Assembly: GCA_963930775.1 (NCBI GenBank)
Contig: OZ005690.1
Span: 13,046,411 to 13,110,410, forward strand
Direction of reading: 5' to 3'
Length of the DNA: 64,000 bases
DNA from: Cliona cf. orientalis
Lineage: Eukaryota; Porifera; Demospongiae; Clionaida; Clionaidae
Below the pieces are notes generated by a model that saw nothing but the letters and a program-made list of their open reading frames with translations, was not told the origin of the DNA and ran no database searches. Of the stretch, positions 11,370 through 20,607 are shown one piece after another. The first letter of the stretch is position 1; the number at the start of each line of letters is the position of its first letter. The position numbers and the translations under genes were made by a program.

Positions 11370-12112
11370 GGACTGGGACCAGCTAAATTTTACTGTTTTT
11401 ACAATGTATTGTAAGCATAATTACAGCAAAATGAAAAGTAATGAAATAATGTGACAGTTACCCCAGGTTCTTCAACCTTTGATGTGGCTAATGACACCCA
11501 TTCTAGCCCCGCCCATCAAACCGCAACGGCCACACCTCCATTTTCGTGGAAGCACTTCAGTCAACATGAATCACCTAGGCGGTGAACTTCTCGGCCATGG
11601 ATGAGCTAGATAGCCATAATCGTAGTTTCTTACTTTGATTTATAACATTTTTGTCGTTTGCAATTTTTAAAATGACCGTTCATTTGGCAGAGAGAGGCGG
11701 AAATCAACAAAAGTGCCACTCCCACTTTCTATATAAAGCCTTCTTTTGAGAAACTGGAGGGGTAAGTTAAAAATTGCAAACGACAGATCTTTAGATATTA
11801 CTTACATAAGTACTATGAGCGACAGAACTCGTCGAACCATCTTGTTCCAACACCCCGCTTAGCACAGTCTACCTATTCCTATACTTCACTACTAGCGGGT
11901 GTGGCTTAGGTCACATGACCTGTCAGTTAGCTGCTCCAGAATCGCTATTCAGAAGGTCTCCTACTGGCTATCCATGGATGAATCATTGATAAAGTCAAAG
12001 GATTATCACGTATGTACTGGATTTTCGGTGTAAAATTTCGTCGATCTGGGAGATAGCTGTACGGTGGGCGGGGACCCTGCTATGAATATCATTATCGCGC
12101 GGGTCCCAGTCC
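11370..12112. mobile_element. TTAA-flanked non-autonomous element
   Basis: The short inverted ends GGACTGGGACC and GGTCCCAGTCC are each flanked by TTAA (11366-11369 and 12113-12116). An internal inverted pair, GTCGTTTGCAATTTTTAA near 11652 and its complement near 11768, lies in the middle. There is no transposase. TTAA duplication is typical of piggyBac and Kolobok superfamilies; the ends here are too short to choose between them. Confidence 0.6.
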
Positions 12113-12463
12113 TTAATGCGCCTGAGCATCAAAACTAATCAAGTTGCTCATTTTACCCTATAAAACTAATCAATAATCTCGATTTCACCCTACAAAACTA
12201 ATTGTAATTCCTCCATACCCTGACTAGTTACTAGTTACTCCATCAATAGCTACTAGTTATTCACTGCCATGCCCCTCAATACTTCATTACTATCTATAAT
12301 GGTACCTACAATACCTCATTAAAATCCATAAAAATGCCCTCAATACTTCATTAAGTAAAGTTATGCATGACGCTTGTTGACTCGTGGTTGCTGACACTTT
12401 CACTAATAGTCATAGATAGTAAACTACCTTGTCTACAATATAAACTGATTCCTAGCTTTAGAT

Positions 12464-12806
12464 TAGTCTCGCAAGCCACACCCTTCAATCTCCGAGAGAA
12501 AGAGGGTCTGGTAACTTCGCATACATAGAGTTGTGCTGCTGGAATGCAATAATGAACCGTTTTACGTGACGTCACGTTAAGTTTAGATTGCGCGGCGCGC
12601 GCTTGCCTATACTGTACTATAGCATGCATTCATATAGGCGCGCGATGTTTAATAACAATGCGCGGTTATTGCGCTATGGTAACGCTGAAAAGCTGCAATC
12701 TGATTGGTCGCTCCAGGATCTTGGAGCGCGTACAACTCGATGTACGCAAAGTTACCAGACCCTCTTTCTCGCGTGCGGAGATTGAAGGGTGTGGCTTGCG
12801 ATACTA
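12464..12806. mobile_element. MITE with perfect 9-bp TSD
   Basis: The ends are TAGTCTCGCAAGCCACACCC at left and, in reverse, TAGTATCGCAAGCCACACCC at right. The inverted repeats continue through CTTCAATCTCCG and AAGAGGGTCTGGTAAC for about 75 bp. The 9-bp flanks GCTTTAGAT (12455-12463 and 12807-12815) are identical. It has no gene. TSD length and the TAG..TCG tip match the AcademH-like element. Confidence 0.85.
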
Positions 12807-12934
12807 GCTTTAGATTTTCTACAACGCTGTGGCTAACGTACCGGTACCGGTACTGGAAATTTTGCGCTTCGAGTACCGGCAATTAGCCCGCCAAAAAACT
12901 TAGAAAATTTCTTAATTAAGTGGGAGGAAAAAAA

Positions 12935-13035
12935 AAAAAAGCTCGAATAACCAAGCGGGATTCGAACCCATGACCATCGCATCACCAGCCCCAGCCCTAG
13001 CCCACTCGTCCACCCAGCTCGCCGCTGCCAGATGC
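12935..13035 (-). ncRNA. tRNA-derived SINE head (Pol III)
   Basis: On the minus strand a B-box, GGGTTCGAATCCC, lies about 50 bases after an A-box-like GGTGGACGAGTGGGC, and a run of 13 T's follows about 20 bases beyond the B-box. This is the layout of a tRNA-type RNA polymerase III gene with its terminator. The middle (CTAGGGCTGGGGCTGG) does not form a convincing anticodon arm, so I call it a tRNA-derived SINE or tRNA pseudogene rather than a functional tRNA. The A-box and spacing look most like a Leu/Ser-type tRNA. Confidence 0.6.
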
Positions 13036-13176
13036 TGTTTTTTGCCACCTTTATACACCGCACCACTATAATACTAACCCTTGGTCAACAACCATAACCC
13101 AAACCAAACCCCCCCCGGCTCCTAGCCTCACTAGCCGTCTAGCGTTCAGTAATAGCATATTATAATATATTATATA

Positions 13177-13226
13177 TATAGCTATAGATCCCAGCCCCCT
13201 TCGGGGGCTGGGATCTATAGCTATTA
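13177..13226. repeat. Palindrome
   Basis: AGCTATAGATCCCAGCCCCC is followed, after two bases, by its perfect complement. The palindrome lies at the right border of the insertion that splits the 12827-13290 repeat. Confidence 0.8.
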
Positions 13227-13598
13227 TAGGCGATTTTTGATTTTGGGCGCAGTTGGGAGGTCAAAGGTCTATCTTAACCCGTCGGTTACGAACTATTAAT
13301 TTATGTTGCTTGACGCTCTGTCTTAACCTCATTGCAGCCTGGCCAGGAATGAGGAGCTCTTCACTCAACATGCACTAAAATGTAAGTATGAACGGCATTC
13401 AAAGCGATATGAATGAATATGAGCTGTCAGGATTAAACCGTTCTAATATTAATAATAATTGTTATAATTTTATAATAATTATTTATGTAGATGATACTAG
13501 GCTTCACCAAGCCATATGGATCCCACTCGTAATCCGTAGTCAAGCTCATTAACTGCTGTGGTTTTCTAGTGGACTCAAGTGGTGGGTACGTTATGCAC

Positions 13599-14305
13599 AG
13601 GCTCTCTTGGGGGAGGTGAAAAGAGAGCCTGGTAACGACTGCATATGCATGCGCAAACCCTTACCAACAAAACATGGTAAGTGAGTCTTCAACAAAACGG
13701 CCTTTAGAGGGGATAAAAATCAACGTTTGAGTGTTTAAATCTCCTAGACACCATCACTAGCTGATGGTAAGATACTATTCGAGTGCTTGGGCGACTTTTG
13801 AGCTTGGCTAGTAGTTAGCCTCGTCCCCAGGCCCCTCCCAACGCGGGGAGAAGGGCCTGGTACACACCGACTGCGCATGCGCCAATTTGTACCCAGAATC
13901 TGGGTACATCGTATATTCCCGTAAAATATTCAGTAAACTAAGTAACGTCATCCTTTCTTTCTGCTCGCGTATGGCCAAGGAATACACGACGCGAGCTCAA
14001 ACGAGCAGTTGGCTGGCCAGCGAAAGCAAAAAGACTTACCCTGGCACCTGTTTAAGCAAGCAATCGAATTGCCACGCGGTAAGCTATAGTATACGGACAA
14101 TTTTACAGAAAATCTACGGACAAAGTGGCGCATGCGCAGTCGGTGTGTACCAGGCCCTTCTCCCCGCGTTGGGAGGGGCCTGGGGACGAGGCTAGGCTAG
14201 TAGTATACAATCAAATGGATAGTATACAGAGATTTTGGCACATGTTCATGCAGTTGTTACCAGGCTCTCTTTTCCCCTCACCCAAGAGAGCCTGGGACGA
14301 GGCTA
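13599..14305. mobile_element. Outer MITE containing a second MITE
   Basis: AGGCTCTCTTGGGGGAGGTG (left) and the complementary AGGCTCTCTTTTCCCC..AAGAGAGCC (right, ending GGGACGAGGCTA) form inverted ends. The left copy lacks the expected TAGCCTCGTCCC tip, so the exact left boundary and TSD are unclear. The MITE at 13816-14194 lies inside it. Confidence 0.6.
13816..14194. mobile_element. MITE with 10-bp TSD, inserted in a MITE
   Basis: Terminal inverted repeats of about 70 bp start TAGCCTCGTCCCCAGGCCCC and end near GACTGCGCATGCGCC, with one difference between the arms. The flanks GGCTAGTAGT (13806-13815 and 14195-14204) are identical over 10 bp. It has no gene. The outermost 15 bases are identical to those of the 44906-51027 element. 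Confidence 0.9.
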
Positions 14306-15216
14306 ACACTCCACTAGACAGTCAGCCTTCATAACCCATATGCATGGTTTCATTGTCATTTATATTAATTTCTCATCAGCTGCCATTTGAAATATACCAG
14401 TTTATTCAAAATTTTCTTTTTTCCTTGTCCTCAGACCCTCCCATTCTCCCATATTTCATTCAGATACTGGGAGGTTCTGAGGTATCCACATGACATTGTA
14501 GTAGTGTGTCATGTACTGTACGTATTACAGTATATTGACCTTATGTTCAGTCAGATAATTGGCAAATTGCATGACATAATATTATTTCTGTAGGTATGGG
14601 TCATGATTTATGATACTCAATGTACATCACTTGATTGGATAGATTTTGGTCTTTAAATACCTATGTTTCACCGTGATAATTGTGATTCTAAACAATAATA
14701 ATTATTGCAGTCTTGATCCTTGGTCTATAGCTAACAACACACAGTTAACAGGCTTAAGGCCTTAGGAATTAATCCTTGTGGGAGGTGATTACTGACACTA
14801 ATTTCCTCTTTTGTATCTCTCAGGTACTTCGTGAATGATATCAGTGACTGAAAATTACTCTTCTGGTCCATAGCACAACCTTTTGCCGTTTTGGAGTGAG
14901 CAAAGCAGCAATGGAGATTGGCTGGTATCACACTGGAAACCATACTCCACCATGCCGCTGATATGTACAATTTTGAACCCTCTTTGCAATTTTTATTGTT
15001 ACACACGTTATTATATTTGCACAAGTATCAAGTGATGATTATTACGAGATGAAGTTTCAGATGTTGAAGGAAGTTCAAATTGTGCTGAAGTACTGACTTT
15101 TTAAGTTGGTGCATATATGTAGCGTCACCTGCGTCTGATTTTCATATAGCACTGTAGCATCATTGGGCTGAATAAGAACATAGCTACATCCTTTCAGATA
15201 CAGGCGGGAATTGCAT
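14306..15216. other. Gene-free stretch
   Basis: The only long frame is 97 codons on the minus strand (14731-15024), Cys-rich at its start, with no family I recognise and no clear splice context. I do not call it a gene. Confidence 0.4.
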
Positions 15217-15863
15217 TAATTTATACGCAGTGTCTACTGAGCCGGTACCGGAACTCGATTTGACTACCTTAAAGAGCCGGCATAGACAAATGCGCATGCG
15301 CACTTGCAACCTGACTGGACTAAGTTTAAACGGTTACGTCATTAGGTCCCACCCGCTTCGAGCTTCACGTGGCGCAGCGCCCACTAGCCAGCCAATCCGA
15401 GAAGGGTTAAGCCGCTACTAGCGCTGTTGCCACCGCCACTGAGTTACGACTTCTTCCCTTGGCCTACACGTTGTTTCTGCAGTGCAGCCTGCACACCAAT
15501 ATCCAGCTCTCCCTGTGCACACATTTAGTACACTGTTATTAAACGTGGAACTTACCATACTTTAATAAATTTATACTGATTGCCGGATTGGATAGGTAGT
15601 TATAATTACTGGCATGTCACTGTGTCAAGAGATTTCAAAGGAACGGTACCTATGGAGTGATGACCTTGATGAGTTGCTCTCATCACATGCAAAGGTAACT
15701 GTGACTAGCAATGATCGTCAAAAATCCCAGTCTGGAAATATATTGTTAGCGGAAACGAAAATATCCATACAGATACACAAAATAAGGTAAAAACAGTATA
15801 GGATAGAAAATAGTCACTTTGATGTTCACTCTTTGCCAAATATGTCCTGCGTGAAGAGGAATT

Positions 15864-17536
15864 GGATCAACTGGCACAGACGGCCCCCTCATTAAATATG
15901 CACGGATGCGGTCAACTAATTAGCGCGAGTCATGCCGCACAGTTGATTGCAAGTTTTTGGGTGTGGCTAATTTGGTCACGAGTACATTGTTAAAACATGT
16001 ACAGAATCAGTATGTGTACGTACAGAATAAATACAAAATCAACGAGAAAGGCGAGACCTGATGTTTGAAATATTATACAAAGAGATAAACGTAAGTTGAG
16101 GGTGTTTTAACCATTGCCAAAAAAAGTGCAAATATATTTGTCTCTGCAGGCCTATAAAAGAACATGAAACTGTTTATCTACTAGCAGCGGATCAATCCCT
16201 ACTACCTACCACTGACTGTTACTACTGGCAGAACTCAAACAGGATAAATTGCCGCAATATCCCTGCAGATACTTCCGAAACTGGTTCTCGTCGTTCTACC
16301 AAAGCGCTCCCTCCACATAAACTCATCGAGGTATGATGGCATCTCGGTGGCATGGCAACCTTTCATGTTCTTGATTTTACGTTTTGCCCTTGCCCAATAA
16401 CTCTCAATATTCTGAGTGTGTACTCCAGTTGCCGGATCAACGAAATGAAGGCTGTGGTTTACAGTTGCGTGAGATGCAACTGTAGGCAGAGAGCCTACCC
16501 TGCTGTATGCACTCCACATATCCGAATGAACAATAGTTCCTGGAGCAGTATGAGCTTGAATAATAGGGAGGAGTGTAGCAGCATCCCTTTGATGGACAAG
16601 TTCCATGTACCCCAGAGCTGGTGTATGGGACGTATCTGCCATACCAAAAACCCAAACCTCTTGTGAGGTTGGCCGTCCTCTGTGGTTCTGTGGTGAGTGT
16701 CATCAATAGTGTTTTATTGGTTACATAATTAAAGCTACCTATACCTTAGGCTTGTGACGAAACAAGGACTCGTCGATTTGGACGACCACTCCTGGTCCTC
16801 CTAGGGTGATTGTCATTCCCAGGAGCTTGGTAGAGCACACCTCCCTGAGCCACCGGTACACATCTACAGCTGTACCCACATCTACCTCTGCTGCGTTTTT
16901 GGCATCAGTCACGGGAAACTCGTGCGACCACCAGAAAATTAGTATCAGCCACTTCTGCAAAGTCAGCTTGGACTTTGAGAAGAAGCTGCCATCCCTAATG
17001 GATGTGCTGGTTTTGCAGGATCTGCACCTCCACCTGACACCATCAGATATGTCGTTTCTCACTCTTTCAACCATAGCTGTACCACACCTTTATAATGGTC
17101 ATAACATTAAATTTTGTCAAATTACAGGAGGAAACCGTCCTAGGCTAGTACTCATGTTCATGTACAATTTGAGCAAAGTCAATATTATGTATACTTGCCT
17201 TGTACAAGTCTTAGATCTTGCAAGTAGATGCTTAGATCGTAGGTATCTTATGATCTTGTCATTGCCACCGAAGATGACTGGTCCAACCTCCAAAAACGAC
17301 ATGATTTTGAAGAAAGACAGCTCATGCAGTTCCCGCCAAGCTCGCGGTTTAAACGCGCGCGCATGTACCATGTAATCGATAACCACATACATGTACATGC
17401 ACATTAAAAAGTTGCAGTAGCATTTTTACATTCGCGCATGCGCGTCCGTATCACAATGATGTGCACGTGACTCGCGCTAATTAGTTGACCGCATCCGTGC
17501 ATATTTAATGAGGGGGCCGTCTGTGCCAGTTGATCC
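15864..17536. mobile_element. Merlin-type DNA transposon, 8-bp TSD
   Basis: Perfect 69-bp inverted repeats (15864-15932 and 17468-17536) begin GGATCAACTGGCACAG. Identical 8-bp flanks GAGGAATT lie at 15856-15863 and 17537-17544. A minus-strand IS1595/ISXO2-like DDE transposase is inside. Merlin elements are the eukaryotic relatives of that bacterial group and make 8-9 bp TSDs. Identical long ends imply recent insertion. Confidence 0.92.
16235..17088 (-). CDS. Merlin transposase (IS1595/ISXO2-like DDE), catalytic exons
   Basis: Two exons join in phase 0: 17088-16745 and 16687-16235 (donor AAG|GTATAG, acceptor CACAG|AAC). The first carries a CRSCK-type cysteine pair and the first catalytic Asp in VVQIDESLF. 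The second carries the second Asp in IVHSDMWSAY and the Glu in NIESYWARAKRKIKN, about 38 residues later. The sequence then runs through YLDEFMWRERF, typical of the family, to a stop at 16235. The enzyme would cut and join the ends of the surrounding element. The N-terminus is not settled: a frame at 17200-17404 with a possible donor at CAA|GTATAC could be an upstream exon, but its phase does not fit directly. I see no stop or frameshift in the catalytic part. Confidence 0.85.
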
Positions 17537-17789
17537 GAGGAATTTCATAATATAAACTTCAGTGATTGTTTATGGAAGGTGCATTAAACTTGAGTAACAT
17601 AACTGTTTATTAAGGACAAATATTCTGAATAGCCAATTATACTAAAATAACAAAATGTAAGGTACATGTATGCACATATACACGTACACATTCATGAAGA
17701 TGTGTACAATTATAACCCAACTCAAGAGTATATACCTAAAGTGGTCAGCAATGGTACTTGGATGTATTCAAGTACATGTAAGGTAAACA

Positions 17790-17985
17790 GGGGTAATTTC
17801 GTACGCGGGGCAATTCCGTATCCTCGTATCCCCTGTTCCACAATGCGAGCATCTATGAAATAAGCCGGCAGTATACCTAGTAGCTATTGGTAGCTATATA
17901 GGATGCCTGGAAGCGCAGCGATTACACGCGTTATGTAGCAGAAATAACGAGGATAATAAAGTTGCCCCGCATACGAAATTACCCC
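17790..17985. mobile_element. Small MITE, GGGGTAATTTCG ends
   Basis: GGGGTAATTTCGTACGCGGG at left matches its complement at right (CCGCATACGAAATTACCCC). Both flanks read AACA, which may be a 4-bp TSD. Beyond that, ACTTGGATGTATTCAAGTAC occurs on both sides (17758 and 17990), a longer direct repeat that a simple TSD does not explain. Confidence 0.6.
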
Positions 17986-18120
17986 AACACTTGGATGTAT
18001 TCAAGTACATTACACCGCCATCATTGATTCATGTAATTGTTCAACTAGGCATACAATTTGCAAAACCTGATGACACTGCTACTGTAGAAATTATCTGCAC
18101 CTCCACCTACCCCCACTAAT

Positions 18121-18477
18121 GCACCTGTCAACGGTATGCCCCACTATCCCCCTCCCGTGCAAAACCAAGGGGTACCAAGGGGATTTTACAGGAGAAGCTG
18201 GACATAGGGTGGGGCATTTGATTTTATTCGTAAATTAGGGGGTGTGGCTCACGAGACTATGATTGCCACGTCATAACAGAAGGAGCATGAATGCAATCAA
18301 ATCCCCTATGTTCCCCTAGGATACACTAGGTACTGAATAGGGGATTTGACTTCAAATATTGCTCCGACCCTGGGGCAATTGAAATGATCAAATTATGTCA
18401 AATCTCCTAGTATGCCCCTACTTGGAGCGGGAGGGGAATACTGGGGCATATAATATTTATATACTATTGACAGGTGC
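18121..18477. mobile_element. MITE, GCACCTGTCAA ends
   Basis: GCACCTGTCAACGGTATGCC and, in reverse, GCACCTGTCAATAGTAT are inverted ends, and CCCCTCCCG and CGGGAGGGG pairs lie further in. It sits inside the 15226-18772 element. No gene; the TSD is not resolved. Confidence 0.6.
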
Positions 18478-18996
18478 ATAACCTTAGTAAGATGAGTGCA
18501 CGTACCTCTGGAAACTCCCTCCTGGCGTGAATATCCATGTTGTATCACTCAAGCCATGGCAAAACAGACAGACACATGGAATCCAACCTTCTCTAGCTCT
18601 GTTGATGATGTGGTGTGCTTTATTTGGTGGTGTTGTTTATAATACTCTTGTGCAATGCGCTGCGTGAAGGGGGTGGGACCCAATGACGTAACACTTTTCA
18701 TCTCGCGCAGGCCGCTAGTGCGCATGCGCATTTGTCAAGTCGAGTTCCGGTACCGGCTCAGTAGACACTGCGTAATTTATAATCTACCAATCAGTTTATT
18801 TGACTCAAACAGCTTAGGGCATACAATGTACTATGAGAAATGAAAATTGATTGACCGCAAACATTCTGGATATGTATACATTTTTAGCAACAAATAATGA
18901 TTGGCCCAAACATACATGCACCCTGCGAGTCCATCATGGTAGCTAGCCCTGTGACACGTACAGAAGTTGTTTGAGTTCCATGCAGTAGGTCAGTAC

Positions 18997-19041
18997 TAGC
19001 CTCGTACCCAGGCCCTTTGAAAGGGCCTGGGTACGAGGCTA
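18997..19041. mobile_element. 45-bp minimal element: two fused TIRs with 9-bp TSD
   Basis: TAGCCTCGTACCCAGGCCC and its perfect complement meet at a centre of only a few bases, giving a 45-bp palindrome. The flanks GGTCAGTAC (18988-18996 and 19042-19050) are identical 9-bp direct repeats. It therefore has both the tips and the TSD of the TAGCCTCGT transposon group, with nothing between the inverted ends. Confidence 0.85.
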
Positions 19042-19099
19042 GGTCAGTACAAGCAGGTACAAGGGATCATTGATTCATCGATCGTGGATCCCAACATTA

Positions 19100-19240
19100 A
19101 AATTCCCGTACCGAAGGGGTTAAATGTGACCTTTGACCCTCCAACTGCGCCCAAAATCAAAAATCGCCTATTATAGCGTTGCCGGTACTCCAAGCACTAA
19201 ATCTTCGGTACCGGTACCGGTACGTTAGCCACAGCGTTTC
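19100..19240. repeat. Inverted partner of 12827-13290
   Basis: This is the reverse complement of the sequence split apart at 12827-13290, here uninterrupted. It includes three overlapping GGTACC units (19207-19225) and TGACCCTCCAACTGCGCCC. Confidence 0.7.
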
Positions 19241-19340
19241 TACAAATGCCGTTTAGTAAGCACTTTATTGCACCTATAAAAGTATCGCAAGATTTGTTAA
19301 TCTCGCACTGTGGCACTGAATACAGGAAGTTTGGGCAATC

Positions 19341-20505
19341 TTGCAAACGGGACTTGACGCGCGCAAGCCCCACACTCTGAGCATGCGCATACTGGCGGTC
19401 AATGTGATGGCTGGGGAAACTCAGGGAGGCTCGCTCCGTCGTGGAGTTTTTGCCACTGTGATCAATAATCTCCGTGCCCCTGGAGGTTCGCAACCGATTC
19501 AGGTCGTCCAATCGGGTCCGGCTACCACTGTAAGTTGTTGGGAAAACTGTACCTTTTCATCATGAGTGTGCATTTATTAGACTCAGATTATTACAGTGGC
19601 CGTCACGGTTTACTCCAGTGCCTGCTCTCTCCCTTTTCCTTCCTCCCTTCCTCTCTTCCTCCCTTCCTCCCTCCCCCTCCCCCCCTCTCTCTCTCTCCCA
19701 CCTTCCTACTTTTGTGCAGCCCATTGTGAAAAAATATAGATACAAGATAACCATACTGAATAGTCCTAAGAGAGGGAAGAAAGCAATTACACGACAATTA
19801 CATCATTTTGATGGCAAATTCCGTTCTGTTACGGATATAAAGGCCCATCTGATGGAAGAACTAGGAGAAGAGGTGCCTAACTCCATCCATTTTGATGTTG
19901 GATATTACGAAAAGCGTTCTATCAAAAGTTGGTTAGTCACTTCGGAAGATCTTGAACTTATGTATGCATCTCTGAAATCAGAGGAAATACCACTATGGTG
20001 TGATGCTGAGTCTCACGATGATAAGAAATTGGATGGGAAAGGCAAGAAAAGGAGTGGTGGGACATCGTCAAAATTGGAGGAAGAAGATGTTGATGAGCTC
20101 TTCAAAACCCTTACTGACAAGCATGGTGATAATTACAGTGTACCACAGCGAAGACTGTGGGCTCGAACTATCCACTGTGGGACCCACGATAGTTTCGATT
20201 CTCCACCTGCTCTTCCAATGTTTGGGCCACCACCTAAACGCCAGAAGAAGGAATCCTTTACTGATGCAATGGCTAGTGTACTTGCAAAAGCTATCAATCC
20301 TTCCACATCTGGTGCTCAGGAGGATTCTGGCTCTCAAGCAAACCAGCCATCTATTGCAATATCCCCGGGAAAGAGTGTGGATTTGCGCATGAAGAATTTG
20401 CAACAACTACGTTTTATTCAGCAGTTGTTTGATGACAACATTTTGTCACAAGATGAATTTCTTGAGCAAAAGAAGAGTATTTTGGAGGCACTGCGTAAGC
20501 TTTAA
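19341..20505 (+). CDS. Accessory protein of the IS630-type element (ubiquitin/PB1-like fold?, SHOCT-like C-terminus)
   Basis: Exon 1 is 19341-19529 (or starts at the second Met, 19383). The intron is 19530-19719, with donor ACT|GTAAGT and a long CT-rich tract before the TGCAG acceptor. Exon 2 is 19720-20505. The splice is in phase 0 and gives 324 or 310 residues. After the splice, KKYRYKITIL..GYYEKRSIKSWLV..EIPLWCDAE has the strand pattern of a small beta-grasp (PB1/ubiquitin-like) domain; this is inferred from pattern only. A charged linker follows, with a possible nuclear signal PPPKRQKKE. The last 40 residues (LRFIQQLFDDNILSQDEFLE) resemble the SHOCT type of short helical oligomerisation motif. 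Similar proteins are, as I recall, common and unnamed in sponge and coral genomes. No catalytic motif is seen. A role in transposition is inferred from location only. Confidence 0.75.
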
Positions 20506-20530
20506 TATTTTGGAGGCACTGCATAAGCTT
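20478..20530. repeat. 25-bp near-tandem duplication across a stop codon
   Basis: TATTTTGGAGGCACTGCGTA ending in AAGCTT is repeated after TAA with one change. The first copy holds the last codons of the accessory gene, so its stop lies between the copies. Confidence 0.85.
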
Positions 20531-20579
20531 GAAAATTAATTGAAACTGTGGACAAAACATTCAGCATTAATTGTGTAAT

Positions 20580-20585
20580 AATAAA
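20580..20585 (+). terminator. Polyadenylation signal AATAAA
   Basis: AATAAA lies 75 bases after the accessory gene stop and just before the convergent transposase stop, so the two transcripts would end close together. Confidence 0.6.
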
Positions 20586-20607
20586 ATTATGTTATTAGTG
20601 TTAATTA

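Larger units (their letters stand above)
12827..13290. repeat. Inverted partner of 19100-19240, with insertion
   Basis: AACGCTGTGGCTAACGTACC and the later GGCGATTTTTGATTTTGGGC are found in reverse orientation at 19100-19240, where they are adjacent. Here about 300 bp, including a tRNA-like SINE and a palindrome, separate them. The 19.1-kb copy is therefore the uninterrupted form. Confidence 0.7.
15226..18772. mobile_element. Transposon with 9-bp TSD, host of a Merlin element
   Basis: Ends CGCAGTGTCTACTGAGCCGG are inverted at both sides, and similarity continues about 150 bp, through TGCGCATGCGCA and GTTACGTCATT. The flanks TAATTTATA (15217-15225 and 18773-18781) are identical. Without the nested Merlin copy and its extra TSD it is about 1.87 kb and has no recognisable gene, so it is non-autonomous. 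A 9-bp TSD would suit Mutator-like or Academ-type elements; the superfamily is not established. Confidence 0.8.

Noticed and set aside
12952..13030. Functional tRNA gene
   Set aside because: A- and B-boxes and a terminator are present, but I could not fold a convincing anticodon arm, so I kept it as a tRNA-derived SINE head.
14731..15024. A 97-codon minus-strand frame
   Set aside because: No family resemblance, no splice or polyadenylation context, and no repeat-based explanation; too weak to call a gene.
16806..17375. A 189-codon plus-strand frame over the Merlin element
   Set aside because: It is antisense to the transposase catalytic exons, which carry the recognisable DDE motifs.
19560..19797. 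Arg/Glu/Gly-rich minus-strand frames
   Set aside because: They are the reverse of the CT-rich tract in the accessory gene intron.
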